Shown here: positions 36,020-45,835 of the stretch, piece by piece
Numbering within the stretch: the first letter of the stretch is position 1
Layout: every line of letters begins with the position of its first letter
NCBI GenBank assembly: GCA_963825625.1
Contig: CAWGUF010000032.1
Coordinates: 1-64,000 of the forward strand
Source of the DNA: CAMDPA01 sp963825625
GTDB lineage: Bacteria > Pseudomonadota > Alphaproteobacteria > Rhizobiales > Hyphomicrobiaceae
Direction of reading: 5' to 3'
DNA length: 64,000 bases
Program-made: the position numbers and the translations under genes
The notes under the pieces: model-generated
Database searches by the model: none
What the model was told of the DNA's origin: nothing
What the model saw: only the letters and a program-made list of their open reading frames with translations

Positions 36020-38851
36020 CTAGCCCCGCGTTTCCCGCTCCATTGTCGGAGAGGGCAACGCAAGAGTGGTGGGACGGTCTGTCGTGGTAGGATGGGTCGC
36101 AGCATTGGACACGCTCTGCGCCGTGGCCGTCTCGGGCTCAGTGGCTTCCGGCTCGGTAGTCGCCAGCAATGCCGGGGCAGCCTGCTCGCCCGCAACCGGC
36201 ACCGAGGCTGCCTGGCCTATCCGCTGCTGCAGGATGCCGGCAACACCGTAAAGCGTCTTGTCGATCCGGGGATCGTTCATCGGGACAGAGAACGTCAGCT
36301 TGCGCTCCGTCGCCGTTACCGTGACATCATCGTGCCGGACAGCCGCCTGCGCAACCACGCTTTCCTGTGCTTCAGCAATGTAGGCGCCGCCTTCGACCGG
36401 ATGGGGTTGAGCCGCCAGTGCCGTCTGGCCGCGTGTGATGAAGCTCGGCAGCGGAGCGTCTGCTGCTGGCGATGGCTCGGAGCCTTCGCCCGCGCCGCGG
36501 GGCTGGTTCTTGAACGGGACGACATTTCCGGCCTCAGCCTCCGGGTCCGGCATGCCGGACCCGGTATGCCGGAGGATCGCTTCCCGCAGGCTTTCCTGAG
36601 TTGCAGGAGCAGCCGTCTGCGCCGTGTGCTGGTCCAAAGGTTGATGCGTCCGCGTATTGGAGTTGGCGTGATCAATGCCGGTGCTATCAGCCGTATGCTC
36701 GCCATCCGACATGACGCTGGCCAACGCCGACGTCTCTTCGCGCACCCGCGCAGCATACGGCCCGAAGCGACGGGCAAGATCGGCTTCGGAGGTCGAGCCA
36801 GCCGAGGCGTCCTTGCCGGTCGTAGCCGTGGCGCCGTCAGCCGCCATTGCCGGAGCTGCCATGGGCGGGGCCCACCGATCGTACATAGGTTTGGCGCGGG
36901 GCAACTCGTGATCGAGCACCGCGTCCTCCTCGGCCTGGCGCATCCGATCGAACAGACTGTCAAGAGTTGGTTCGCCGCGACCTGCCCGGGCAAGCGGCGC
37001 CTCCGCTCCGCGGCGAGCCTCGACCCGGCGCGCCGCGCCCATGACCGCGCCAAGGATGATCTCCGACCACGCTCCGTCGTTGAATCGATAGATGCGGAAA
37101 GCCTCGGCATTGGCGAATTTGCTGCCTTGCCGCTGCAGGCGCTTGCGCGCGCCTTCCGTGTTGAGCCACATGACGCGCTTGAACACGGCGTCCTTCTCGA
37201 AACTTGCAAACAGGTTCCCGATCAGGTGTGCCTCCACACGCAGCGCCTCGCGCCGGGCTGGCGACAGCACAAACTGCCGCTTGACCAGGCGGGCCTTGCG
37301 GCTTTGGGGATCGACCAACTGCTCCATCCGGGTTTCCGTGAACGGTGCATCGAGCGGCACCGCCACGTAATATGCGCCGGCGTAGTCGAACACGACGTGC
37401 CGAAGAACCTCGAAGCTCTCGCGCATCTTCTCGTCGCGGTGGATGTCGCTGAATCGCGACAGGATCTGGATGACCGGACCGCGTTCGGCTTCGCGCATCT
37501 TCGGCACCAGCCCCTGAAGCCGATTGATCGGCCTACCCATCGAGACAAGCAACAGGCAGAGATCGACGAAGACAGCGATGGCAAGAGGGATATAGTCACG
37601 CTTCGACAGTCCGGCCTGACTCTGGGCCTCGGCTGCGGCTCTGGCCGCAAGCGCCGGATTTTCTACGGACTGCACAGCCTTCTTCTGCAACTCGCGCTGC
37701 TCATCCGCGCTTGGCGGCATCTTGAACGTGAGAAGACCATAGAAGCTCGCGGCCATCCGCCGGAATGCCTCCACCGTAGCCTCCGACCCCTCGACCGCTG
37801 CGATCTGCGGCTTCTCGAGGACCGGCAACTGATCGATGGCGCGCACAACGCCCTTGAGCGCTGTCGACAACTGCGCATCCGGGCAGGCGAAAGTGCCCCC
37901 TTTCGTGTCGGGGAATACGCTCTTGTCGGCTCGTTCAGCCAAGTCGGCGCGAACCTGGCGCAGTTGCGGATCCGTGCGGAAGGCGTTGAAGCCTGTCACT
38001 GTCATGTCGAGCTTGCGCGACAAGGCGTTCATGAACTCGTTGCGCGTGCCGGTAGCCGGATTGAAGGTCGATGGATCGGCCTTGGCGATCTTCGCCAGAT
38101 CGCCATCGAGCCCCCGCATGGTGGTCTTGATCGACTCGGTCCGCCCCTTGACCATCTCGGCGGCGAACTGGAACCGGTTGGCATCGTCGTCGCGCAGTTT
38201 CCGGCGCGGCCCGTCACCCGGGCGGGAGTTGGGGCAGGACTTTCCGGTCGCCCGTTCGTTCTCCGCTTTCTGACGCGAAAGGGCCGTCAGCTGGACCAGA
38301 GTGGATGTCAGCTGATCGAGCCGCGTGGAGGCACCATACAGTGCGTTCTGAACTTGACCGACAGCGCTTTCAGCCGAGCGCGAAGCTTCAGACCGGCTCT
38401 CAAGCACTTTCCAATAGAAGCCGAAGCCGAAGCCGACGGAAATCATGGTCAGGAAGACGTAACCCGCCACATACAAGACTTTTGTCGTAAACGGGAGCGG
38501 CGCGAACAATTGATCCAGCAGCCAGATGATCATCGTCATCAGCATGGCTACCGAGAAACCAATTACCGCCTTGTGGATCAGCGGCAACTCACCGAGGTTG
38601 GACTCGATAAGCTCAAGCATGCCGATGTATGTGGCGATCCACGACAGGGCACCGAGCCCGACAATCAGAACGATCTTCTTCCAGTCTCTCGGCTGGCGGG
38701 GCTCATCGGCCCAGTAGTCGGCAGGCTCGGCCGCCGCAACTCGTTCCGTCCGCTTGTCGCCTGCATAGTTCTGCATCTGACTGACCCGCCCTGCCGGCGC
38801 GCTGCGCATAGCGCTGCGCCCATTGTCTTGCCAACCCGGACTTGGCTGCAT
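36020..38851 (-). CDS. Large multi-pass membrane protein linked to PspA, function unknown
   Basis: About 943 residues from the ATG at 38851; an upstream TTG at 38941 is possible. Three hydrophobic helices lie near residues 60-155 (IVLIVGLGALSWIATYIGML, AVIGFSVAMLMTMIIWLLDQ, VLYVAGYVFLTMISVGFGF). A coiled-coil/periplasmic-like segment follows, a fourth helix sits near residue 435 (YIPLAIAVFVDLCLLLVSMG), and a long cytoplasmic part ends in an Ala/Pro-rich low-complexity tail. Residues 450-600 look globular (FDYAGAYYVAVPLDAPFTET, FKRVMWLNTEG). No family was recognised. It lies directly after pspA and may be its membrane partner, which is inference. Confidence 0.7.
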   Translation of the reverse strand: MQPSPGWQDNGRSAMRSAPAGRVSQMQNYAGDKRTERVAAAEPADYWADEPRQPRDWKKIVLIVGLGALSWIATYIGMLELIESNLGELPLIHKAVIGFSVAMLMTMIIWLLDQLFAPLPFTTKVLYVAGYVFLTMISVGFGFGFYWKVLESRSEASRSAESAVGQVQNALYGASTRLDQLTSTLVQLTALSRQKAENERATGKSCPNSRPGDGPRRKLRDDDANRFQFAAEMVKGRTESIKTTMRGLDGDLAKIAKADPSTFNPATGTRNEFMNALSRKLDMTVTGFNAFRTDPQLRQVRADLAERADKSVFPDTKGGTFACPDAQLSTALKGVVRAIDQLPVLEKPQIAAVEGSEATVEAFRRMAASFYGLLTFKMPPSADEQRELQKKAVQSVENPALAARAAAEAQSQAGLSKRDYIPLAIAVFVDLCLLLVSMGRPINRLQGLVPKMREAERGPVIQILSRFSDIHRDEKMRESFEVLRHVVFDYAGAYYVAVPLDAPFTETRMEQLVDPQSRKARLVKRQFVLSPARREALRVEAHLIGNLFASFEKDAVFKRVMWLNTEGARKRLQRQGSKFANAEAFRIYRFNDGAWSEIILGAVMGAARRVEARRGAEAPLARAGRGEPTLDSLFDRMRQAEEDAVLDHELPRAKPMYDRWAPPMAAPAMAADGATATTGKDASAGSTSEADLARRFGPYAARVREETSALASVMSDGEHTADSTGIDHANSNTRTHQPLDQHTAQTAAPATQESLREAILRHTGSGMPDPEAEAGNVVPFKNQPRGAGEGSEPSPAADAPLPSFITRGQTALAAQPHPVEGGAYIAEAQESVVAQAAVRHDDVTVTATERKLTFSVPMNDPRIDKTLYGVAGILQQRIGQAASVPVAGEQAAPALLATTEPEATEPETATAQSVSNAATHPTTTDRPTTLALPSPTMERETRG

Positions 38852-38997
38852 TCTCGTGATCCAGGCTGACGGGTAAGCGGGGTTTGGGGCGGGAGTTGGT
38901 TGCGAGTTTGTTCGCGACGTGGCGGTTCGGCCACGCAGCAAGCTTATTGTGGAAAGTGTTATGGCGAATTGGCTGGCGTATGCCGCCGCCGCCCTTG

Positions 38998-39681
38998 TCA
39001 GACCGCCTGGCGCGTCGATTTGATCGCGGCCAGGCGTTCAGCGATGACAATTTCGCGCGAAACCCTATCGAGCTCGATCAGCTTGGCCGCGGTCTCTCGA
39101 TCGGCCCTGATGCCCGCTGGTTGTCCTGTGCCGGCCGCCAGCGCACGCTCGAAAACACTGTGGGCGTTTTCAGCCCTGCGCTCCACACTGTCTTTGGCGC
39201 TGCCGCCTCCCACTATTCCGGACGCTTCTGCAGCTTGGCGCCGAGAGGCTACAAAGGAAGCGAGATCGGCCTCCATCTCCTTCTTGCGCTGCAGAAGCGC
39301 GGCGATGAAGCCGTCCAGCTCGGCCTGCTTGGCGCTGGCCTCCGTGATGGCGGTTTCCAGATCCGGGACCTGGCTTTCGATGTCGAGCTGGCGCGAGAGC
39401 GCCGCCTGAGCAAGGTCGTCGCGCTCCTGGGCAACAGCCACGCAAGCCTTCTCATTGAGCTCCTCCAGCTTGTCGCGGGCCATGCGCAGCCGCCTGCTGG
39501 CGTGGTGTCCGGCGGCCACCGTGCGGACCATCTCGTCGCGCACATCATCCATCGCGCGCTCGACCTCGCGTATGGCCTCGCGCATCGTCACTTCCGGAGC
39601 TGCATTCTCGATTGCGTCGATGAGCGAGTTTGCACCTGATGAGATCAGACGAGTAACGCGCTTGACCAGGTTCTCACTCAT
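38998..39681 (-). CDS. pspA: PspA/IM30 family protein
   Basis: A 227-residue, almost wholly alpha-helical protein with the PspA/IM30 layout: an N-terminal amphipathic helix (SENLVKRVTRLISSGANSLI), EVTMREAIREVERAMDDVRD, and long coiled-coil helices to the end. PspA/IM30 proteins form ESCRT-III-like assemblies that stabilise stressed inner membrane. The start at MSENL (39681) matches the family, 27 bases inside the longest frame. The large membrane protein gene follows on the same strand, and lemA lies divergently across a 344-bp gap. Confidence 0.88.
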   Translation of the reverse strand: MSENLVKRVTRLISSGANSLIDAIENAAPEVTMREAIREVERAMDDVRDEMVRTVAAGHHASRRLRMARDKLEELNEKACVAVAQERDDLAQAALSRQLDIESQVPDLETAITEASAKQAELDGFIAALLQRKKEMEADLASFVASRRQAAEASGIVGGGSAKDSVERRAENAHSVFERALAAGTGQPAGIRADRETAAKLIELDRVSREIVIAERLAAIKSTRQAV

Positions 39682-40025
39682 GTCTCCAACCCTACTCCGG
39701 AGTTGCAACCTGTTTAGATGATCTGACTACGAATGTTATGTTCGTGCAGATGCGTTATTGCCCCGGAATTGTGTCAGGCCGGAGTGAATTTCCCTTTAAC
39801 GCAAGGTGTAGCGAGTTCGATTTCATGGCCCCACGACTCGGCGGGGCGTGCCCGCGCAGGCTGGCCACGGAATGGTCGGCCCAGTCGGGCTCGGCTGCCA
39901 GAACGGGCGGATCTGCTTCCAGGTCAGAACGACATCGTTAACGATATTTGTGAGCCGGATATTCACCCGCAAGCACTACCCTCGGCGGATGTAATCGCGA
40001 CCACCGGCAGGGGAGCGGATCGGCG
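39682..40025. other. Divergent pspA-lemA intergenic region
   Basis: 344 bp holding the promoters of both transcription units. An AG-rich ribosome site (GGGGAGCGG) precedes lemA. No sigma-54 (-24/-12) element typical of enterobacterial psp promoters was seen, and no clear operator was recognised. Confidence 0.5.
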
Positions 40026-40589
40026 ATGGATTTCGCAGTGCTTATCGCCTTGGCAACCACGGGCTGCGTCTGCCTTTATGGCGTGTGGTCCTACAATCGT
40101 ATCGTTGCGCTGGGGGCGCGCTGCGAGCAGGCGCTGGCCGACATAGACGTTCAGCTCAAGCAACGCCACGACCTGGTGCCCAGTCTGGTGGAAACAGTCC
40201 GCGGCATCACGACCTACGAGCGCGCCACCCTGGAGGCGGTGGTGGCCGCACGTGCCGACGCGATGGGCGCGGCGGATCCAGCCGCGCAACTGGCCGCCGA
40301 GACCGCGCTTGGCGCCGGACTGGTGCGCCTCATGGCGGTAGCCGAGGCCTATCCCCAGCTGCAGGCCTCGCCGCATTTCGCATCGCTGCGCGACGAGATC
40401 GTCGATGTGGAGAACAAGCTTGCCGGCGCCCGCCGCTTCCTCAATCTGGCGGTGTCGGAGCATAACGCCGCGCTTGGCCAGTTTCCCGGCTCGCTCCTCG
40501 GCTCGATGTTCTCGATCGAGCCGCGAAAGCCGTTCGACCTCGGTCTGGACCGCATATTCCTCGAGGATGCTCCGCTGGTGAAGGTCTGA
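40026..40589 (+). CDS. LemA family protein
   Basis: A 187-residue protein with one N-terminal membrane helix (FAVLIALATTGCVCLYGVWS). The LemA signature follows: YNRIVALGARCEQALADIDV, QLKQRHDLVPSLVETVRGIT, EVENKLA-like DVENKLAGARRFLN and YN-like SEHNAALGQFPGSLLGSMF. LemA proteins form a periplasm- or cytoplasm-facing four-helix bundle and are often encoded with HtpX-like proteases, as here: the M48 gene begins 32 bp downstream. Their biochemical role is unsettled; the linkage to PspA suggests membrane stress. Confidence 0.9.
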   Translation: MDFAVLIALATTGCVCLYGVWSYNRIVALGARCEQALADIDVQLKQRHDLVPSLVETVRGITTYERATLEAVVAARADAMGAADPAAQLAAETALGAGLVRLMAVAEAYPQLQASPHFASLRDEIVDVENKLAGARRFLNLAVSEHNAALGQFPGSLLGSMFSIEPRKPFDLGLDRIFLEDAPLVKV

Positions 40590-40621
40590 AGCGAGAGCCG
40601 CGGAAAGACTGCGAGAGATCC

Positions 40622-41980
40622 ATGATTGCGGCCACCGGTCTTTACGGCCACACCAGGAACAACGATCTGAAGTCGCTGCTGCTGTTCGGTGGTTTCCTCG
40701 CCACGCTGGTCATGTTGTGGGCGATGCTGATGGTGGCGTGGGTAAGCGGCGCAGCGGTCCTGTATATCCTCGACCGTGCGACCTTCGCCTGGGTACCGCT
40801 GATGCTGGAGCGCGCTGCGAGCGCCCCCCATCTGTTGATGCTGGAGACGCTGCACTACCCTCTGGCGGCTGGCATTATCTGGACGATCACGGCGGTTTGC
40901 TTTGGCGAAAGGCTGGTCCGTGCCGTGACCGGCGCCCGCCGCATAGAGCGAGCAGAAGCACCACTGCTCTATCGATCGACCGAGGCGCTCGCCATTTCCG
41001 CCGGGATGCCCACACCCCGACTCGCTATCGTGGAGAGCCAGGCAGCCAATGCTTTCGCGACGGGGCTTTGGCCATCTGATGCGACCATCACCGTCACGCG
41101 CGGGCTGCTCGAGCGTCTCGATCGACGCGGGCTCGAAGCGGTGCTTGCGCACGAGATCACGCACATCCGCAACCGGGACAGCCGGACGGCGCTACTCGCC
41201 ATGGTGCTTCAGGGCGCCATGGCTCAGCTCGCGGAGATTGTCTGGAGCAGACTGACCCGTCATCCGATTTCACTGGCCACAATATTCCGTATTCGTCCTG
41301 GCGATACCGATCCGGATGGCGTGGCCGCCGCACGCGAGCAGAAGCGGCACTTTCTCGGCTTCCTCTATTGGCATGGTCTCATTCTGGGGCCGCCCGCCGC
41401 CAGTGTCTTCGGCGCGGCCGCGGGGCGCGCGGCATTCTGGCTCGGCATGGCAAGCCTTGCTGGTCTTGCCATACGCGCTGTGCGGCTGGAGGCGTCCGGC
41501 CTGCCCGGCGGCACGCGAGAGCGCCTCGGCTACCTGCCCTCGATACGGTGGCTGCTGCTGACGCCGATCTGGATTTCCATGCTCTATGCGGGATTGGTTG
41601 CCGCTATCGCCTATGTCCTCTCGGCCTGGCTTGCCGGCGCGATCCTGCGTGCTCGGGAGCTGGTTGCCGACGCCGGCGCCGTGGACCTGACGAAGGATGC
41701 CGATGGTCTCGTGATGGCGCTGGCGGTCGTGCACGGCAGCGGCTGGATCGACGACGACAACGAGAGCTTGCAGATGGTCATGATCGCAGGCCCGAGCCGC
41801 GGCTGGCTGGCGACGCATCCGCCACTGGAGCATCGCGTCGCTGCGCTGAGGCGCTATGCGGGCGCGCGTATCCGGCTGAGGCCGGCAGGTCGACCGGGCA
41901 GCGGCGGAGATGCTCAGGCCGGCCTGACGCCCTCCGGCAGTATGTCTGCGTCACTGGAGTTCGGGCGCCGACGCTGCTGA
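40622..41980 (+). CDS. M48-family membrane zinc metalloprotease
   Basis: A 452-residue integral membrane protein. Membrane helices occur near residues 17-50 and 80-100 and again at 245-275 and 310-345. The zinc motif HEITH is at about residue 177 in VLAHEITHIRNRDSRT, with the third ligand Glu probably in RARELVADAGAV. An upstream segment, PRLAIVESQAANAFATGLWP, is typical of HtpX/M48. Such proteases degrade damaged membrane proteins. The gene is co-transcribed with lemA and ends adjacent to the convergent gene at 41981. Confidence 0.88.
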   Translation: MIAATGLYGHTRNNDLKSLLLFGGFLATLVMLWAMLMVAWVSGAAVLYILDRATFAWVPLMLERAASAPHLLMLETLHYPLAAGIIWTITAVCFGERLVRAVTGARRIERAEAPLLYRSTEALAISAGMPTPRLAIVESQAANAFATGLWPSDATITVTRGLLERLDRRGLEAVLAHEITHIRNRDSRTALLAMVLQGAMAQLAEIVWSRLTRHPISLATIFRIRPGDTDPDGVAAAREQKRHFLGFLYWHGLILGPPAASVFGAAAGRAAFWLGMASLAGLAIRAVRLEASGLPGGTRERLGYLPSIRWLLLTPIWISMLYAGLVAAIAYVLSAWLAGAILRARELVADAGAVDLTKDADGLVMALAVVHGSGWIDDDNESLQMVMIAGPSRGWLATHPPLEHRVAALRRYAGARIRLRPAGRPGSGGDAQAGLTPSGSMSASLEFGRRRC

Positions 41981-42571
41981 TCAGCGGGTCGGCTGACGCA
42001 GTACTTCATAGGTGCACTCGAAGGCGGCGCGGGCGATCCGGTAGGTGTCCTTGACGTTCTTTGGGTCCTGAACGATCACGTCGCCGGGGCGGGCCATCAT
42101 GCGCTCGCCCCACGGCGCAAGAAACGTGAACGTACCATCGCTGTTGCCAACTTCAACGAAGCGCATCTGCACACCGCGGGGCCGGTAAGTCCGCCAGCCA
42201 TTATTCGCGGTGGTATCCACTGGTCCGTCGTACCGCCGAGCAAAAGTCTTCGCGGTTACCAGGATCTGCTCGTTTCCTGTCGCCGGACAGCGGTTGCGCA
42301 CCACCATATCGCCGGGCTTGGCTGGAGCGCTTTGCGTCTCCTTGCCTTCGCCCTTGATGATGGTGACGATGATCTCGCCCGCAGTGGCCGGCCTGGCATC
42401 GACCGGCTTCGCCTTGCGCGCCATGCCGGCCCCGCGCGCGGTCTGCGCACGCTGAAAATATGCCGCGATGTCGATCATCTGCTGCGCGCGAAGCGGGTGC
42501 GATGGCATGATCGCAGCTGCGGCGAGAGCAAACGCCGGCAACAACGCCAATGGCGCACCCGCTCGCGTCAT
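41981..42571 (-). CDS. Secreted protein of unknown function (PGD/APWGE family, member 1)
   Basis: A 196-residue protein with a signal peptide (APLALLPAFALAAAAIMPSH, cleavage near RAQ). Its mature part contains PGDMVVRN, TAKTFARRYDG, FTFLAPWGERMMARPGD and DTYRIARAAFECTYEV. The same order of motifs (GE..ET..A.PGD-[MF]-VV, then APWGER, then DTY) occurs in the protein encoded at 46916-47458, so the two are paralogues. The start ATG overlaps the stop of the UbiD gene as ATGA, showing translational coupling to that decarboxylase. No enzymatic role is recognised. Confidence 0.65.
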   Translation of the reverse strand: MTRAGAPLALLPAFALAAAAIMPSHPLRAQQMIDIAAYFQRAQTARGAGMARKAKPVDARPATAGEIIVTIIKGEGKETQSAPAKPGDMVVRNRCPATGNEQILVTAKTFARRYDGPVDTTANNGWRTYRPRGVQMRFVEVGNSDGTFTFLAPWGERMMARPGDVIVQDPKNVKDTYRIARAAFECTYEVLRQPTR

Positions 42572-44020
42572 CAGAACCAGCCCTTCGGGATCGCGTCTGC
42601 GAACCTGGCTTTCAGCTTCTCTTCCAGCTGAGCCGAGTTCTGCACCGTGGCCGGCCACTCGTCGCGGCGGTCCCACGGGATGCAGGCGTCGATCACCATG
42701 CGGCTGTTGAGGTTGTGGTTCTTGCCGTAGGCCATCGGGTCGAGATGCGTCGACCAGCAGCCCTTCAGGATTTCCACATCGTCCTTGGGGTCGCAGCGCG
42801 TGCAGATTGCCCACACTACCTTGTCCATATTGGCGGGGTCGATGTCCTCGTCCACGACGACGACCACGCGGTTGGCATAGGCGCCGGCATGGCACTGCGA
42901 GGCGATGAGGCCCGCCTGCTTGGAATGACCGCCGTACATCTGCTTGATCGATACGGTGAGCCACATGCGGCTGCCGCCGGCCTCGTGGCTCCATACTCCC
43001 TTGATGCCGGGCACGCCCGCTGCCTCGATCTCCTGCCAGACCGTGCCAGCGCGTGCCGTGCCGCGATAAAAGGTGTCATCATTGGGCGGGATGCCGGGGA
43101 TGGCGCCAGTCAGGATCGGGTCGTTGCGATGCCAGAACGTCTCTACGCGGATGGCAGGCAGCATGGAGACGCCACCGGCGAAATAGCCGGTCCACTCGCC
43201 GAGCGGCCCTTCCTCGATCAGGTCATCCTTGCTGACATAGCCTTCGAACGCGATCTCCGCATCGGCCGGGATCGGCAGGCCTGTCTTGGTCCCCTTGATG
43301 ATGCGGATCGGCTGTCCCAGCAGACCGCCGGCGGCCGCATACTCGTTGGTGCCGTACGGGATCTCGATGCCGGCCACCGACCACAGCCCCGGATGCACGC
43401 CGCACACCACCGCGATCGGGCAGCGCTCACCCCGATCGTGGTACTTCTTCATGATGATGTCGCCGTGCTTGCCCTTGGAGATCATGATCGTGGCCAGCTT
43501 GCGGTCGTGCACCTGGATGCGGTAGCAGCCATAGTTGACCCAGCCCGTGTCCGGGTCTTGCATGACGACGAATGCCGCCGGTGCCGATGTAGTAGCCGCC
43601 ATCGCCTTCATGCCAGCGCGGGGTGGGGATCGAGAGCAGATTGATGTCGTCGCCCTCGAACGTGTTCTCCATCAGCGCGCCGTGGTTCACTTCCTGCGGC
43701 GGGATGGTCGGGGCGTTCTTCATATAGTCGCGCCAGAAGCGGACCAGATCGACCTCGGTGGTGTCGGGCGGCATCCCCAGCGACAGCGCGATGCGCTTGA
43801 CCGACGTGAACAGGTTGGCGACGACGCGGAATCCCTTCTGGTAGCCGGGAATGTCCTCGAACAGCACCGCCGGCCGGCCCATCTTGCGCATGGCGACATC
43901 GACGATACCGCCGATCTCGTCCTCGCGGCTCGCGCCCTTGATGGTCAGGAGCTCGCCGTTCTCGTTCATCTGCTTGAGCCACGCCCTGAGGTCCTGGCTG
44001 GTCTCGACCCGTTTGTCCAT
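42571..44020 (-). pseudogene. UbiD-family decarboxylase, one extra base in frame
   Basis: The conceptual product is about 482 residues. UbiD features: DLRAWLKQMNENGELLTIKG, HEGDGGYYIGTGAFVVMQDP, GVHPGLWSVAGIEIPYGTNE, AEIAFEGYVSKDDLIEEGPL, GEWTGYFAGG, VVVVDEDIDPANMDKVVWAI. The prenyl-FMN and substrate acid region (GPLGEWTGYF) is intact. The frame shifts by +1 near 43577; removing one base of GCCGCCGG restores it. GAGGAGACG precedes the ATG at 44020. It is the third UbiD-type gene in the window and is coupled to a small secreted protein gene. Confidence 0.88.
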
Positions 44021-44282
44021 TCCGCGTCTCCTCTTATGCTGCGCCGAAACCGCATCTGTACCGATGACCTGATCGCCGACTGCCGCATCGCTGCGCGACC
44101 CGCACCGGGATAGCCCGCGCTGGCCATCTTGCCAAGGGCGGGATGAGCCTGCCTGGCAGCTCAGCATAGGGCTCGAAAACCGCTTTGGGGCCAGCTATAG
44201 TCCGCTTCGCGGCACCGCGCGGGAGTGGTATTGGCCGTGCCGGCACGGTTAATGGCAGCGCAACCTGGAGGAATCAGTCGTC

Positions 44283-45260
44283 ATGGCACTCAGTCAGGCA
44301 TCGGGTATCAGGAGCATAGACCTCGGCGTCCGCGACCTGGAGGCGACACGCGCATTCTACGAAGAAGCCTGGGGCTTGAAGGAGGTCAGCCGCGAGAACG
44401 GCTCCGTTTACATGCGGGCGACCGGCCACGATCACCACGTGGTGGTGCTGCACGAGAAGCCGCGTGCGCACCTGATGACGGTAAACCTCGCGGCGCCCGA
44501 TCGCGCCTCGGTCGATGCTCTGCACGAGAAGGCCAAGGCGATGGGTGTCAGCATCGTCTACGCGCCGACGGAGCTGCCAAAGGTTGCCGGCGGCGGCTAT
44601 GGCTTCGCGTTGAAGTCCCCCGACGGACAGACCGTCACGCTGTCGGCCGACGTCGCCAGGCTCGATGCGCTGCCGCGTGACACGTCCGTTCCAGAGCGGC
44701 TCAGCCACGTCGTGCTCAATGCCCACAAGTATGACGAGCAGATCGCATTCTTTCGCGACGTGCTTAGCTTCCGCCTGGCCGACACGACGGATTTCATGGA
44801 CTTCATGCGCTGCTGTTCCGACCACCATTCGATCGCTCTCGCCCGCTCTGAAGGGCCTTCCCTCAACCATATGGCCTACGAGCTGCCCGACATCGAAGGT
44901 CTGATGAAAGGCGCCGGCCGGATGAAGATGAGCGGCTACGACATCGGCTGGGGGATCGGCCGGCACGGGCCGGGCGACAACGTGTTCTCGTATTTCGTGG
45001 AGCCCAACGGTTTCGTGACCGAGTACACGACCGGGATGGAGCAGGTCGAGAACGACGACTACGAATGGCATGGACCGGACTACTGGGCCAACGCCTTCAT
45101 CCGCCCCTGCCGCTGGGGCCTGGCCATGAAGCCATCGGACTGGATCCGCAAGGCCATGCACGGCATCGAAGTGGAGGAGCGCAACCAGCGCTGTGAGGAT
45201 GTCATCGCGAAGGGTCTCGCTCAGGGACTCGGGACGCAGGAGATAGGGGCGCAGGCCTGA
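44283..45260 (+). CDS. Extradiol-dioxygenase-like VOC protein
   Basis: A 325-residue protein with two VOC modules. Three candidate iron ligands occupy the positions seen in type I extradiol dioxygenases: His in RLSHVVLNA, His in SLNHMAYELPD, Glu in GFVTEYTTG. The sequence around IGRHGPGDNVFSYFVEPNGF is typical of 2,3-dihydroxybiphenyl dioxygenase-like enzymes that open catecholic rings with O2. GGAGGAATC precedes the start. Its stop overlaps the start of the YciI-like gene, and the alpha/beta hydrolase that could act on a ring-opened product follows, which fits a meta-cleavage route by inference. Confidence 0.85.
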   Translation: MALSQASGIRSIDLGVRDLEATRAFYEEAWGLKEVSRENGSVYMRATGHDHHVVVLHEKPRAHLMTVNLAAPDRASVDALHEKAKAMGVSIVYAPTELPKVAGGGYGFALKSPDGQTVTLSADVARLDALPRDTSVPERLSHVVLNAHKYDEQIAFFRDVLSFRLADTTDFMDFMRCCSDHHSIALARSEGPSLNHMAYELPDIEGLMKGAGRMKMSGYDIGWGIGRHGPGDNVFSYFVEPNGFVTEYTTGMEQVENDDYEWHGPDYWANAFIRPCRWGLAMKPSDWIRKAMHGIEVEERNQRCEDVIAKGLAQGLGTQEIGAQA

Positions 45261-45640
45261 TGGCGGAGCAACCGACGGCGGCGCATGCCCCGAACAAGCT
45301 CAACAAGCGCCTCTATGTCGTGTTCACGACACCGGTGGAGGGTGAGGTAGCGGGAGACCGCGCGGCGGCGCGTGCCGAGCACCTGGAGTACCAGTACGAG
45401 CTGGAGCGCCGCGGCATCATGTTCGCGGCGGGCCCGTTCCTCAACAAGGACGGGCAGCCTAACGGCTCCGGCATGATCATCTATCGCGCCGACTCGCTGG
45501 AGGCCGCGACGGAGATCGCCGACAATGATCCCTTCCACAAGCAGGGATTTCGCCGGTACACGATCATGCCCTGGCGGGTGAGCGAGGGTACGTTCTCTGT
45601 TCGGATCAACTACTCGTCCGGAACATACCAGTTCGATTGA
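45260..45640 (+). CDS. YciI-like protein
   Basis: A 126-residue protein with the YCII ferredoxin-like fold: NKLNKRLYVVFTTPVEGE, RAAARAEHLEYQYELERRGI, AAGPFLNKDGQPNGSGMIIY, EIADNDPFHKQGFRRYTIMP. The His (AEHLEYQ) and Asp (NDPF) typical of the family are present. YciI relatives include muconolactone isomerase-like and dehydrochlorinase-type enzymes (TftG). The gene starts within the stop codon of the VOC gene, so it is probably part of the same catabolic route. Confidence 0.85.
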   Translation: MAEQPTAAHAPNKLNKRLYVVFTTPVEGEVAGDRAAARAEHLEYQYELERRGIMFAAGPFLNKDGQPNGSGMIIYRADSLEAATEIADNDPFHKQGFRRYTIMPWRVSEGTFSVRINYSSGTYQFD

Positions 45641-45835
45641 GCAACTCACCATGCTCGCGCGATGCGAGGCGCAGCTGACCGAGCGTCGTGGTCCAGCAAA
45701 TACCGGTGCGAGGCACACTTCATTGTTGTGTCCTTGGGACGAGTTTTTTGCCGAAGCCACGCGCTTCGATATGGCTTTGCCGCACTCGAGCGAGACTGAC
45801 TGCGTGTTGAATACATAGCGCCGAAGGACTTCTGC

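Noticed and set aside
35675..38869. A 1064-codon open frame on the plus strand
   Set aside because: It is the antisense shadow of the minus-strand membrane protein, which has clear transmembrane helices and follows pspA; the plus-strand product is Arg/His-rich with no domains.
42571..43611. Independent start of a shorter UbiD protein at 43611
   Set aside because: The apparent start lies in the middle of the conserved domain; the upstream half continues in another frame after one extra base near 43577.
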